Source: JAFGHJ01 sp964525555 (GTDB taxonomy: Bacteria; Hydrothermota; UBA3072). Taken from it: a stretch of 64,000 nt of DNA. Below are positions 8,451 through 15,150 of this stretch, piece after piece. How positions within the stretch are numbered: position 1 is the stretch's first letter; each line of letters starts with the position of its first letter. Location of the stretch: contig CAZGHN010000002.1 in NCBI GenBank assembly GCA_964525555.1, forward strand, positions 291,028 to 355,027, read 5' to 3'. The notes under the pieces were generated by a model that saw nothing but the letters and a program-made list of their open reading frames with translations, searched no databases and was not told the DNA's origin. Both the position numbers and the translations under genes were made by a program.

Positions 8451-9168
8451 GTTTTATTTGCTCATCAGAATACATATCATCTAATGTCAAATCAACTTTG
8501 CGCAATAATTCTTCAAATTTACCTATCGAAATCTTCTTTTCTTCATAAGCCTTCCTTGCAAGCATCACATAATCTGAAATAATCTGCAATTTTTCAGTTG
8601 GACGATAAAGACTCTGATCTATTTCCATCTCCTTCGCAAATTTAATAATTCCCCTTTCAATTTCTTTTAAATATTCGCTGGAAAGCATTCCCATACGCTC
8701 TAATTTTATCAGCATAGCCTTATGGCTTATCTTGTATATCGATTCGAATCTAACAATATCGCCTACCTTAGGGTCGCTTTTTGTATCCCCAAAAAATTTA
8801 GTAACGGCTTCATCCGGGACCAAAAAATTAATTGCAAAACAATGGGCGTCTCGCTCTTTTTCTTCTTCAATATTAGAAATTTTGCAAATCGACTTTTCGA
8901 AACCCTTTTCATAAAAAAGATGATAAAATTCATGTGCTATGGTAAAATTCTGATGCCCCAGAGTCTTTGAGCTATTTACAACTACAAACATATCTCTATC
9001 TATCTTCATGGAAATCCCGGAGAAACTATCTCTACCATAAGGTTTAAAAATAAGGTTTATTTTTTTTAATCTACATACATCAACAACATCAACGGGAGTC
9101 ATGGAGGAAAGTTTTAAATCTTTTCTGAACTTAACAGCTTTATTTTTTAGCGAACTACGGTCCATCAA
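8422..9168 (-). CDS. ImmA/IrrE-family metallopeptidase
   Basis: A 248-residue protein with the zinc motif H79-E-F-Y-H83 inside IAHEFYHLFYE. The third-ligand region E105-RDA-xxxFAxxFLVP is typical of ImmA/IrrE (COG2856) proteases. The C-terminal helical part (from about 165) is family-variable. Its start overlaps the stop of the XRE gene by 4 bases (ATGA). In ICEBs1 the ImmA protease cleaves its partner repressor ImmR to switch on the element; IrrE of Deinococcus does the same for DdrO. By analogy this enzyme probably inactivates the upstream XRE repressor in response to damage or infection. Confidence 0.88.
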   Translation of the reverse strand: MMDRSSLKNKAVKFRKDLKLSSMTPVDVVDVCRLKKINLIFKPYGRDSFSGISMKIDRDMFVVVNSSKTLGHQNFTIAHEFYHLFYEKGFEKSICKISNIEEEKERDAHCFAINFLVPDEAVTKFFGDTKSDPKVGDIVRFESIYKISHKAMLIKLERMGMLSSEYLKEIERGIIKFAKEMEIDQSLYRPTEKLQIISDYVMLARKAYEEKKISIGKFEELLRKVDLTLDDMYSDEQIKLDMDKYGDV

Positions 9169-9506
9169 AATATTTTCCTTAATCTCAACAAATCATTTGA
9201 GAATTCATTCAAAAACGCAACAGCCTCTAATGTGCTGCCATCCACATCATCTGTCCTAAAAGAATAAGCGACCTCTAAATTCTTTATCGTTTCTTCGTTC
9301 ATCAAATCGTCAACCTGTACTCTGAAAAGGTCTGCGACCTTCTTTAATTTTATTACATCGATAGGTCTTTTAAGGTTTTCAATATAGTTCACCTGCTCTT
9401 TCGAAATACCAAGATAACCCCCAAGCTGTTCTTGTGTCAACCCTTCTCTTTCTCTAAGACTTTTTATATTTCTTGCGACTATCTCTCCTATATTTTTATC
9501 CTTCAT
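9165..9506 (-). CDS. XRE-family transcriptional regulator
   Basis: A 113-residue protein. ATG 9506 is preferred over ATG 9536 because an AAAAAGGGGG ribosome site lies just before it and the promoter -10 (9532-9527) would place the RNA start near 9520, downstream of 9536. Residues 11-65 are a helix-turn-helix of the Cro/C1 type (IKSLREREGLTQEQLGGYLG, then NYIENLKRP). The C-terminal 40 residues are helical and may be the site cleaved by the adjacent ImmA-like protease. It is the first gene of the cassette and probably represses its own promoter through the TAAC-N6-GTTA sites. Confidence 0.88.
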   Translation of the reverse strand: MKDKNIGEIVARNIKSLREREGLTQEQLGGYLGISKEQVNYIENLKRPIDVIKLKKVADLFRVQVDDLMNEETIKNLEVAYSFRTDDVDGSTLEAVAFLNEFSNDLLRLRKIF

Positions 9507-9526
9507 AAAGCCCCCTTTTTGTATAT

Positions 9527-9554
9527 AATATAACATTTAAGTTAAAATAGTCAA
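9527..9554 (-). promoter_or_regulatory. Promoter of the six-gene cassette
   Basis: Minus strand TTGACT (9554-9549), 16-bp spacer, TATATT (9532-9527). The predicted RNA start near 9520 leaves a leader of about 14 bases containing the AGGGGG ribosome site of the XRE gene. The spacer is occupied by a TAAC-N6-GTTA half-palindrome (9531-9544), so repressor binding there would block RNA polymerase. Confidence 0.72.
9531..9544. promoter_or_regulatory. Proximal operator TAAC-ATTTAA-GTTA
   Basis: An inverted pair TAAC/GTTA with 6-base spacing that overlaps the -10 box and fills most of the promoter spacer. The same 14-bp design occurs at 9593-9606. This placement is what an autorepressing XRE protein would use. 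Confidence 0.6.
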
Positions 9555-9592
9555 GGTTTAGGCCTTGAATTTATTAAAAATAGGCAAAAATA

Positions 9593-9617
9593 TAACTAAT
9601 TAGTTAAGATAACTTAA
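9593..9617. promoter_or_regulatory. Distal operator: perfect palindrome TAACTAATTAGTTA plus extra half-sites
   Basis: 9593-9606 is a perfect 14-bp palindrome with the TAAC-N6-GTTA layout; it runs into AGTTA-AGA-TAACT (9602-9614) and TTAAG-ATAA-CTTAA (9604-9617). Its centre is 62 bp from the proximal operator, close to six helical turns, so a looped repressor complex is possible. Confidence 0.6.
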
Positions 9618-9850
9618 TTTTATTACGATATTCGGCAGTGCGGGGCATCGGGTCATGAGTCGTGTGTCTTGTGTCGTGAGTCGAAAAATTAAATAAAAGA
9701 TATTCATGGTATAAATTTAATGTACCTATCCGATAAGTCAAGCGATATAGAAATCACGTACATTAAATTAGTGAATTAGTGAAATAGTAAAATAGTGAAA
9801 TGGTGAAAACAATGGACCGAAGACCGCAGACGGATGACAGCAAAAACCCT

Positions 9851-9879
9851 TTGACAAAATCACAAAAAATCTTTATAAT
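9851..9879 (+). promoter_or_regulatory. Perfect consensus sigma70 promoter
   Basis: TTGACA (9851-9856), 17-bp spacer, TATAAT (9874-9879): all 12 consensus bases at optimal spacing. It should drive the membrane-protein gene at 9928 strongly, with a leader of about 42 bases. Confidence 0.85.
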
Positions 9880-9927
9880 ATTAGGAAAAATGGATGTGAA
9901 ATTGAATTATAATAAATTGAGGAAAGA

Positions 9928-10428
9928 GTGAGTGAATTAGCGCCTCTCTTGCCTTTGTATCTCGGTTTTTGTTTCATAATTTTCGTAATGTTTCGTAATT
10001 ATAAAAAAGTTTATATTTACCTGAAAGCTATAAACAACAAAAATCCAAATGTCATTCGTGAGAGGAAATGGGGAGAAAAATACGCGGATTGGATGAGTGA
10101 TGCAACTGATAGTATGTTGCAGGCGGCTGTTTTTTTATGGTTCAGTATAATAATATTGTTGATAATAAGTGTAAATAATCCATCTGCAAAAAGTACTTTC
10201 TTCAAAGCTGCGAGTTCTCTTTATTTCGCTTTTGTCTTCCTATCTTCAAATCTTTTCGGCTGTTGGGCAGTCAGAAGACATCTCGATTCCAACCCCGTTC
10301 AGGAAGCATCTTTTGAGCAGTCAGAAGTTAATGACGAGATATTAAAATCGATATATTTCAAATGGACAGTTAGTGTACTAGCGCTTTTTTCTTTCATTTG
10401 GGTTTATATCAGTTTTTTTAAAAAATGA
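9928..10428 (+). CDS. Four-helix membrane protein of unknown function
   Basis: A 166-residue protein starting at GTG 9928, with a weak GAGGA site at 9919-9923. Four membrane segments are visible: about 8-24, 65-82, 92-110 and 141-163. A basic cytoplasmic loop after TM1 contains RERKWGEKYADW. No catalytic motif is recognised. A perfect consensus promoter lies just upstream, so it may be highly expressed. Its next neighbour, 10505-10948, is another small membrane protein with a separate promoter. Confidence 0.65.
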   Translation: MSELAPLLPLYLGFCFIIFVMFRNYKKVYIYLKAINNKNPNVIRERKWGEKYADWMSDATDSMLQAAVFLWFSIIILLIISVNNPSAKSTFFKAASSLYFAFVFLSSNLFGCWAVRRHLDSNPVQEASFEQSEVNDEILKSIYFKWTVSVLALFSFIWVYISFFKK

Positions 10429-10442
10429 ATACCCAGGTTTTT

Positions 10443-10472
10443 TTGAATATTTTCCTGATAAAATCGTATATT
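10443..10472 (+). promoter_or_regulatory. Likely promoter of the 10505 gene
   Basis: TTGAAT (10443-10448), 18-bp spacer, TATATT (10467-10472), about 33 bases before the start codon. Confidence 0.5.
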
Positions 10473-10504
10473 TAATAAAACTTAATTAAAAAAGAGGAGG
10501 TAAA

Positions 10505-10948
10505 ATGGCTAAGGGTAATGTGATGGCACAGGTTTATGGTTATATAGTTTGTTTGGTTACGGTCCTTGTATTTCTTTTTAGTTTGCCAGGTTTGGTTAAA
10601 GCAATTATAAATATTTCTGACATAGACTATGCTAGAGGAGCTCCGCGTGTTTTAACTGAGACGTATGAGAAGTGGAAATTTGATTTTATTAACGATCGTT
10701 ATGAAGATGATTATGATAAGTATCTTTGTCGGATTAGCGATAAAGAGAAGCCCGAGGAGATTGTTGGGATTCCTGCAGAAGCCGAATTAATGAAGATTTT
10801 CGAATCCGAAAAAACAAATTCAAGAAGATATTTTAAAGTTAGATTAATACAGGATTTGATTGAAAATATCTTACTTGTATTTGTTTCCCTTGCTCTTTTC
10901 CTTTTCCATTGGAAATGGCTGAGAAAAACCGTACCACAAAAAGGATAA
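10505..10948 (+). CDS. Two-helix membrane protein of unknown function
   Basis: A 147-residue protein with a strong AGAGGAGG site at 10493-10500. Membrane helices lie at about 9-36 and 117-136, with a charged loop of about 80 residues between them (YEKWKFDFINDRYEDDYDKY). This loop probably faces the periplasm if the first helix starts in the cytoplasm. No family is recognised. A short hairpin (10953-10965) lies right after the stop. Confidence 0.65.
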   Translation: MAKGNVMAQVYGYIVCLVTVLVFLFSLPGLVKAIINISDIDYARGAPRVLTETYEKWKFDFINDRYEDDYDKYLCRISDKEKPEEIVGIPAEAELMKIFESEKTNSRRYFKVRLIQDLIENILLVFVSLALFLFHWKWLRKTVPQKG

Positions 10949-10950
10949 TA

Positions 10951-11152
10951 TAGATTCTTCGAATCAAGAATCAGGGATTAGTCAATCAGTAAATTCGTAA
11001 ATTAGTAAAAGAAAAAATAAAAAATCTTGCGGTAATCTGTGAAATCTGTGGCAATATTAGGGGTTAGGATTTGGGATTTAGGATTTAGCCAAAATAATAA
11101 CTACAATTACTACATGTTCTACATGTGAATATTGGGGTGTGGTGGGGTGATG
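10951..11152. repeat. Hairpin and word-repeat mosaic
   Basis: GATTC-TTC-GAATC hairpin (10953-10965), tandem GTAAATTCGTAAATTAG units (about 10984-11008), TAATCTGTGAAATCTGTGGC (about 11032-11051) and GGGTTAGGATTTGGGATTTAGGATTTAG (about 11062-11088). All four types recur in other spacers. Confidence 0.6.
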
Positions 11153-11153
11153 G

Positions 11154-11612
11154 TCATTTGTTTTTATAGAAACAGGCGAGGCAGTTTATATATGATTTTT
11201 TCTTTTCTTCGTTTATTTTTTCCTCTTTAAATTCGCTATTTATTCTCGTGTAAATTCCGCCTGCGTCTTTTTTCGATATGTCGAATAAATCTTTAGGCTC
11301 TAAACCTAACCATGAAGCAAAATCTTTTAATTCTTCCGCGGAGACTTCCGGAGGATTATGCTTTTCTCTCATGTATCCCTTGAAACTGCGCCATGATTTA
11401 AAAATCCCTGAGGTTTTGAACCAGCGGGCTCGGAGATAATATACAGCCCCAAAAGCCGCAAGAGAAAAGAGCCAGAGCCCAACCGGGCCTAAACGTTCTT
11501 TCCAGGTAAGAGTCTGGCATATTGTCGGTATAAAGAGAGAAATTACATATGGCGCAATAAAAATCGCAGGTAGAGCTAAAATTACTAAAAGAATATTAAA
11601 TATTATTCTCAT
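11154..11612 (-). CDS. Short paralogue of the 1225-2145 membrane protein
   Basis: A 152-residue protein with two N-terminal membrane segments (about 4-30 and 39-60), then RARWFK, GIFKSWRSF and a PEVS motif. It is clearly homologous over its whole length to the first 150 residues of the 1225-2145 product, but it ends where that protein enters its C-terminal domain. It is either a natural short form or a 3' truncation. It lies 20 bases downstream of the FtsH-extracellular-domain gene in the same direction, so the pair may be co-transcribed. Confidence 0.65.
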   Translation of the reverse strand: MRIIFNILLVILALPAIFIAPYVISLFIPTICQTLTWKERLGPVGLWLFSLAAFGAVYYLRARWFKTSGIFKSWRSFKGYMREKHNPPEVSAEELKDFASWLGLEPKDLFDISKKDAGGIYTRINSEFKEEKINEEKKKSYINCLACFYKNK

Positions 11613-11632
11613 TGTTTACTCATCAAAAAATT

Positions 11633-12046
11633 CTAATCTTTCCCTTCTATAATTTCCCGCATTTGTTTATTCAAACTCACATTTTTCCAGATTAGAAATC
11701 CGATTAAGATTAAATTAACAAAAGGAATTATAAAAGGTATTATGGCGAACCACATAATAGGGGGTTCATATTTTTCTTCGTTCAAGGGAACAATAGTAAC
11801 ATTATTTGATTTTAACAAATTCCTCAGCAAAATATCATTAGAAACACTATAATCAGTGCAAAATGGTTTCTCCTCGTCATCAATATTATAATAACCATAT
11901 AAATCTGTATACTTTCCGATCTCTACTTTTTTAATCTTGCCTTCTCTAACCTGTGATACAAACTCAGCATATGGAAGGAATCTTATTTCTTCAGAAAAAC
12001 TAGATATAAGCATAGAAACTAAAATAACAGAAGTACAATACAACAT
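11633..12046 (-). CDS. Orphan FtsH extracellular-domain protein
   Basis: A 137-residue protein with a strong AAGGAGG site. It starts with a signal-anchor, then RFLPYAEFVSQVREGKIKKVEI, which matches the FtsH_ext domain (YSEFLxxVExGxVxxVxI). The C-terminal membrane helix (about 97-120) and MREIIEG end resemble the second FtsH transmembrane segment. The AAA+ and zinc protease domains are absent. In FtsH this periplasmic domain mediates hexamer assembly and contact with HflKC-like partners. A free-standing copy could titrate or modulate FtsH. The family call rests on eye-level similarity. Confidence 0.6.
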   Translation of the reverse strand: MLYCTSVILVSMLISSFSEEIRFLPYAEFVSQVREGKIKKVEIGKYTDLYGYYNIDDEEKPFCTDYSVSNDILLRNLLKSNNVTIVPLNEEKYEPPIMWFAIIPFIIPFVNLILIGFLIWKNVSLNKQMREIIEGKD

Positions 12047-12072
12047 TTTTCCTCCTTAAAAAAAATTTAATC

Positions 12073-12101
12073 ATTCATCAAAAAATTCTAAACCACCTCT
12101 T
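12073..12101 (-). repeat. Repeated GGTTTAGAATTTTTTGATGA element after the stop codon
   Basis: This stretch differs from 16972-17001 at about one position in 30. At 16971 it encodes the last residues of a membrane protein (RGGLKFFDE-stop). Here the same sequence lies just past the lipoprotein stop and would read KRGGLEFFDE-stop in a shifted frame. A shorter version is at 11615-11633. Either a lost C-terminal tag or a mobile 3' segment. Confidence 0.5.
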
Positions 12102-12563
12102 TTATTTCATTTCAGGAGGGGGGCCTCCAGGAAAATTAACAAAGCTTATATGTACAACTTTAATTTCATCGTATATCTTTGTAATTGTTACCTTTGCATA
12201 AGTTTCTGGTCTGTCGATATCTGCCTTATAGTATAAATCCGCGACCTTTAATACACCTCCTATTGTATAGGTTTTACCGTAAAAAATCATTTTAAATTCA
12301 GCACTTTTTAATTCTCCGTACACATTCTTTAAATCTTGTTCGAAAATACTTTCGAATTTTTCCACATCCGCTATATTTTTGAACCCATCCATATAATCTT
12401 CATAGGCTAAATCATATTCTTTATTAATAATTTTTTGTAAATGTGCATCGACAAATTTAATAGCTTCTTTCTCGGGAACAATCTTTTCTACTTCGTCTTT
12501 ATTGGTCTTTTTGCAACCTGAAATAATTAACATGCATATTATAGCTAAAAATATTGTTTTCAT
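12102..12563 (-). CDS. Lipoprotein, DUF-type ligand/immunity-like fold unknown
   Basis: A 153-residue protein. ATG 12563 is preferred over ATG 12581, since the promoter -10 (12589-12584) puts the RNA start near 12577. The lipobox is IISGC, so the protein is lipid-anchored. After it come a charged linker and a domain of about 110 residues with an N-terminal helix pair (AIKFVDAHLQKIINKEYDLAYEDYM). The sheet that follows (KSAEFKMIFYGKTYTI, ADLYYKADIDR, YAKVTITKI) resembles NTF2-like or DUF4019-type domains. No catalytic residues are evident. Confidence 0.65.
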   Translation of the reverse strand: MKTIFLAIICMLIISGCKKTNKDEVEKIVPEKEAIKFVDAHLQKIINKEYDLAYEDYMDGFKNIADVEKFESIFEQDLKNVYGELKSAEFKMIFYGKTYTIGGVLKVADLYYKADIDRPETYAKVTITKIYDEIKVVHISFVNFPGGPPPEMK

Positions 12564-12583
12564 ATTTACCCGTCTTATCAAAA

Positions 12584-12612
12584 AGTTTACGGATTTTTTA
12601 CTGTTAAGTCAA
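12584..12612 (-). promoter_or_regulatory. Promoter of the lipoprotein gene, repeat-family copy
   Basis: TTGACT (12612-12607), 17-bp spacer, TAAACT (12589-12584). The segment AAAAGTTTACGGATTTTTTAC (12581-12601) is identical to one at 17640-17660 upstream of a different gene, and the flanking AAGTCAAGGGG/AAGCACC block is shared with 2172-2220 and 17650-17715. Confidence 0.65.
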
Positions 12613-12658
12613 GGGGGTGAGCGAAGCACCGCATCATCAGTAGTGAGTCATACTTCTT

Positions 12659-14410
12659 CTACTTAAATTGTAAGATACCGAAAAGTTTCGGGTCATGAAC
12701 AAGAGGGATTGACCAGTAACCCGCGTCTCCAAGTCCTCCTTGACGGGGCTGCAGGCGGCGGAAATTGAATCCCCATTGTTTGTCAGAATAAGGAGCAAGC
12801 CCTTCCTTGGGGATTTTGATTTCGAGTATCCATGCGTTTTTTTCTCGACCGGCTGCGACTTCCCATGGGCCATTCCATTTGATATCTTTTTTGCTTTCAC
12901 CATCTATTAAACTACACTTCCGGTCGAATACTGCGCCATTGCTATTAATAATAGCCTGGTAATAAGTCTTTTTATCAAAATTGGTGTCAAAGAAAAGCCA
13001 GAGATTATCGTCAAAAGGACTCTTAGAATCCCGCTTGGTTTCTTCGGCTTTAAGCTTTGAAAAATCACTTTCAAAACAACGTGCAGCCATGTAAAGATTT
13101 TCTTTATCACCGCAGAAGTAAACTTCTGTCTTTTCAACTGGCGGATTCAGTTCGCCATCGTATGTTCCCAGACCCGTAATCGGTTCGATGTTCTTCCAGG
13201 CAATATCATTAAGTTTCCCGTCAAGAACCGGCTCTTTTTTGCATTTTTTTACTTCTTTAAGACGCTTTAAGGGAATATAGTTGCGTAGAGTGCACACCTT
13301 TGCATATTCTAATCCTAATGGATAGCATAGACTATATTCCGGTACAGGAAAGATATCCGAACCATTATTAATAGTAAATTTGATTTTGAATTCCTTTTTT
13401 TCTCCTGAGCTAATAGCTAATGGTAGTTCTTCGGGAGTTATCGAGTAACGGGTAGAGTCATATTCCCATTTCAGGCTTTGAACAAGAGAAACATTACCAA
13501 TATTTGAAATTTTAACTTTTAAACTTTTAATATTCTTTTGAGGCATGTCTTCTATTATACAAGTATCGATCTGTACGACCTCAGAATCTGCCCTTTCGAT
13601 TATAGCGATATCATTTTCGGTAACAACGTTACGCGGGAACACATTTCCTTTTCTTATAACTGCTACTTCATTTTCTTTTCCATTTATTGAAACCATAAGA
13701 TAATGATAAAAATGCCCGCGTGCAAAATCACTGGTACTCATCCCGCCTCCGGAGCTACCTACATTAATATATTCAATACCCTTTCTTTCTAAATATAAGT
13801 ACTCATGATGATGTCCGGTAAATACAATATCAACTTTGTATTTTTCGAAAATCTCCATTAGTGTATCTTTAGTGTTCTTTTCCAAAGCATATAAATAGGT
13901 TGGAACGTGATAAAACACAAAAATATTTTCAATATATTTGTGTTCTTCAAGATCATCTTCTAGCCATTTCATCTGCTCTTCACTCATTTTCACTGAGGGA
14001 TCCGGGTAAACCATAGAATTATCCAGAACAATAAAGTGGCTGTTTTTGTAATTAAAGGAATAATATCTTTTAGAGCCGGTTCTTCTCTGGTAAATTTTAC
14101 TGTCATTTTCATTGCGAATGTCATGATTCCCTACCACATAATAAAATTTACATGGAAGTTCTTTTATAATATTTATCACAGTGTCCCACTCGGCATGTAT
14201 TATAATTGTATCTTCAGTATTCCCTTCTATAAAATCTCCTACACATATAGTAAAATCGGGTTTAAGAAGTTTAATTTCATTGATAACTTCTCCAAAGATA
14301 CCTTCTACATGATTACTTGTTCTATCGCCAACCACTATGAATTTGAAACTATCTTCAGCATTAGCATAAATAAATGAAGAGAGAATTAATAGCAGATAAT
14401 ATTTCTTCAT
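12659..14410 (-). CDS. Secreted calcineurin-like phosphoesterase with CBM9-type C-terminus
   Basis: A 583-residue protein with an AAGGAGG site and a signal peptide (cleavage near ANA-ED). Residues about 22-250 are a metallophosphoesterase with GDR near 28, CVGDFIEGN, VVGNHDIRN and TGHHHEY: the two-metal ligand set is complete. The middle (about 270-370) is a beta-sandwich. The last 185 residues (from PVLDGKLNDIAW) match the CBM9/DOMON-like sugar-binding domain, which starts with a LDGxLxDxxW motif. The protein probably hydrolyses a phosphoester at the cell surface or periplasm while bound to glycan. The pairing of these domains is uncommon but each call is strong. Confidence 0.85.
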   Translation of the reverse strand: MKKYYLLLILSSFIYANAEDSFKFIVVGDRTSNHVEGIFGEVINEIKLLKPDFTICVGDFIEGNTEDTIIIHAEWDTVINIIKELPCKFYYVVGNHDIRNENDSKIYQRRTGSKRYYSFNYKNSHFIVLDNSMVYPDPSVKMSEEQMKWLEDDLEEHKYIENIFVFYHVPTYLYALEKNTKDTLMEIFEKYKVDIVFTGHHHEYLYLERKGIEYINVGSSGGGMSTSDFARGHFYHYLMVSINGKENEVAVIRKGNVFPRNVVTENDIAIIERADSEVVQIDTCIIEDMPQKNIKSLKVKISNIGNVSLVQSLKWEYDSTRYSITPEELPLAISSGEKKEFKIKFTINNGSDIFPVPEYSLCYPLGLEYAKVCTLRNYIPLKRLKEVKKCKKEPVLDGKLNDIAWKNIEPITGLGTYDGELNPPVEKTEVYFCGDKENLYMAARCFESDFSKLKAEETKRDSKSPFDDNLWLFFDTNFDKKTYYQAIINSNGAVFDRKCSLIDGESKKDIKWNGPWEVAAGREKNAWILEIKIPKEGLAPYSDKQWGFNFRRLQPRQGGLGDAGYWSIPLVHDPKLFGILQFK

Positions 14411-14427
14411 TATACCTCCTTAGGTAA

Positions 14428-14457
14428 AGTATAACTGGAAACAGGGTGGGATGTCAA
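14428..14457 (-). promoter_or_regulatory. Promoter of the phosphoesterase gene
   Basis: TTGACA (14457-14452), 18-bp spacer, TATACT (14433-14428). A GATGC-TTC-GCATC hairpin sits 9 bp upstream of the -35 box. Confidence 0.75.
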
Positions 14458-14643
14458 GGGGCGAAGATGCTTCGCATCAGTTGATTTGCTGAATTGAAGA
14501 ATGGTTGAACGGTTAATATAGAGAGTAGGGAGGCGAGAGCAGTAAGCAGATAAAAACAACAAACAAAAAATCCTTTTTGATCTGCGTTCATCTGCGCCCG
14601 ATTATAAAATTTAGGCGAAAAAATCAAATTTATAAAAAATAGC

Positions 14644-14671
14644 TTGACTAATGAGGTAAATATCTTATATT
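14644..14671 (+). promoter_or_regulatory. Promoter of the 22-residue Lys-rich ORF
   Basis: TTGACT (14644-14649), 16-bp spacer, TATATT (14666-14671). The RNA would start near 14678, about 92 bases before the ORF. Confidence 0.65.
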
Positions 14672-14769
14672 TTATAAGCTTGGATTTTATGTGAGGGATT
14701 TTCTTCAGAGGGGTTATCATTTTTTTTATTATATTGGTAATATATATATTCTCTAAAAAGGAGGGTAAT

Positions 14770-14838
14770 ATGGCAGTAAAGAAAAAAGCTGCGTCTAAGA
14801 AAGCAAAAAAGGCTAAACCAAAAAAGAAGAGAAAGTAA
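14770..14838 (+). CDS. 22-residue Lys/Ala-rich basic peptide
   Basis: The product is 22 residues, of which 13 are Lys or Arg and the rest nearly all Ala, resembling the tail of histone H1-like and HU-extension proteins (KKAxKKA pattern, ending PKKKRK). An AGGAGGG site lies 5 bases before ATG 14770 and a good promoter is at 14644-14671, so it is a complete small transcription unit. It probably binds nucleic acid or polyphosphate non-specifically. A chance frame in an A-rich region remains possible, but the ribosome site and promoter argue against it. Confidence 0.6.
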   Translation: MAVKKKAASKKAKKAKPKKKRK

Positions 14839-15100
14839 GGTTTTTTAATTTCTAGTTTTTTAGTGTTTAAAAAAATTCTCAATTGAATTCGATGTTCTTT
14901 TGTGCGAGCTAACTTTTGAACCAGTCGAATGGTTCTATAGACCCTTCGCATCAGTTGATTGGTTGAATGGCATATTTAGGATTTGGGATTTGGGGGGTTG
15001 GGATTGAATAATTCTGAATTCTGAATTTTGAGTTTTTAATTCAACAATAAACATTCAACATTCATAATTATCTTGGTGTCTTTGTGGCTCAAGAATTCTT
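14839..15100. repeat. Word-repeat mosaic
   Basis: Contains CTTCGCATCAGTTGATTGGTTGAATGG (about 14945-14970), TTTAGGATTTGGGATTTGG (about 14974-14994), AATTCTGAATTCTGAATTTTGAG (about 15010-15032) and TTGGTGTCTTTGTGGCTC (about 15073-15090). No gene is seen. Confidence 0.55.
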
Positions 15101-15103
15101 ATA

Positions 15104-15132
15104 TTGACAGAGGATTAGATTATCCTTATCAT
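15104..15132 (+). promoter_or_regulatory. Promoter of the 15151-16732 gene group
   Basis: TTGACA (15104-15109), 17-bp spacer, TATCAT (15127-15132). A GAGGAG ribosome site follows at 15141-15146, giving a very short leader of about 12 bases. Confidence 0.75.
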
Positions 15133-15150
15133 TATCAATAGAGGAGAACA

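Larger units (their letters stand above)
9507..9927. repeat. Spacer: operators, promoters and word repeats
   Basis: This 421-base divergent spacer holds the cassette promoter and operators (9527-9617). It then has GTCATGAGTCGTG/TGTCGTGAGTCG words (about 9651-9683), tandem GTGAATTAGTGAAATAG units (9770-9803), an ACCGAAGACCGCAGACGG word (about 9813-9833) and the promoter of the next plus-strand gene (9851-9879). No gene is seen in it. Confidence 0.6.
14411..14769. repeat. Spacer: two divergent promoters, hairpin, words
   Basis: The spacer holds the phosphoesterase promoter (14428-14457), the GATGC-TTC-GCATC hairpin (14466-14478), GAATGGTTGAACGG and TCTGCGTTCATCTGCG words (about 14499-14592), the promoter of the Lys-rich ORF (14644-14671) and its 90-base leader. 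A minus-strand open frame over this stretch has no ribosome site and is not credible. Confidence 0.55.

Noticed and set aside
3906..9506. Prophage or integrative element
   Set aside because: XRE and ImmA-like genes occur in such elements, but no integrase, structural genes, att-like direct repeats or tRNA are seen at the edges.
14454..14951. Minus-strand 165-residue frame
   Set aside because: It covers word repeats, a promoter and a Lys-rich ORF on the other strand; no ribosome site.
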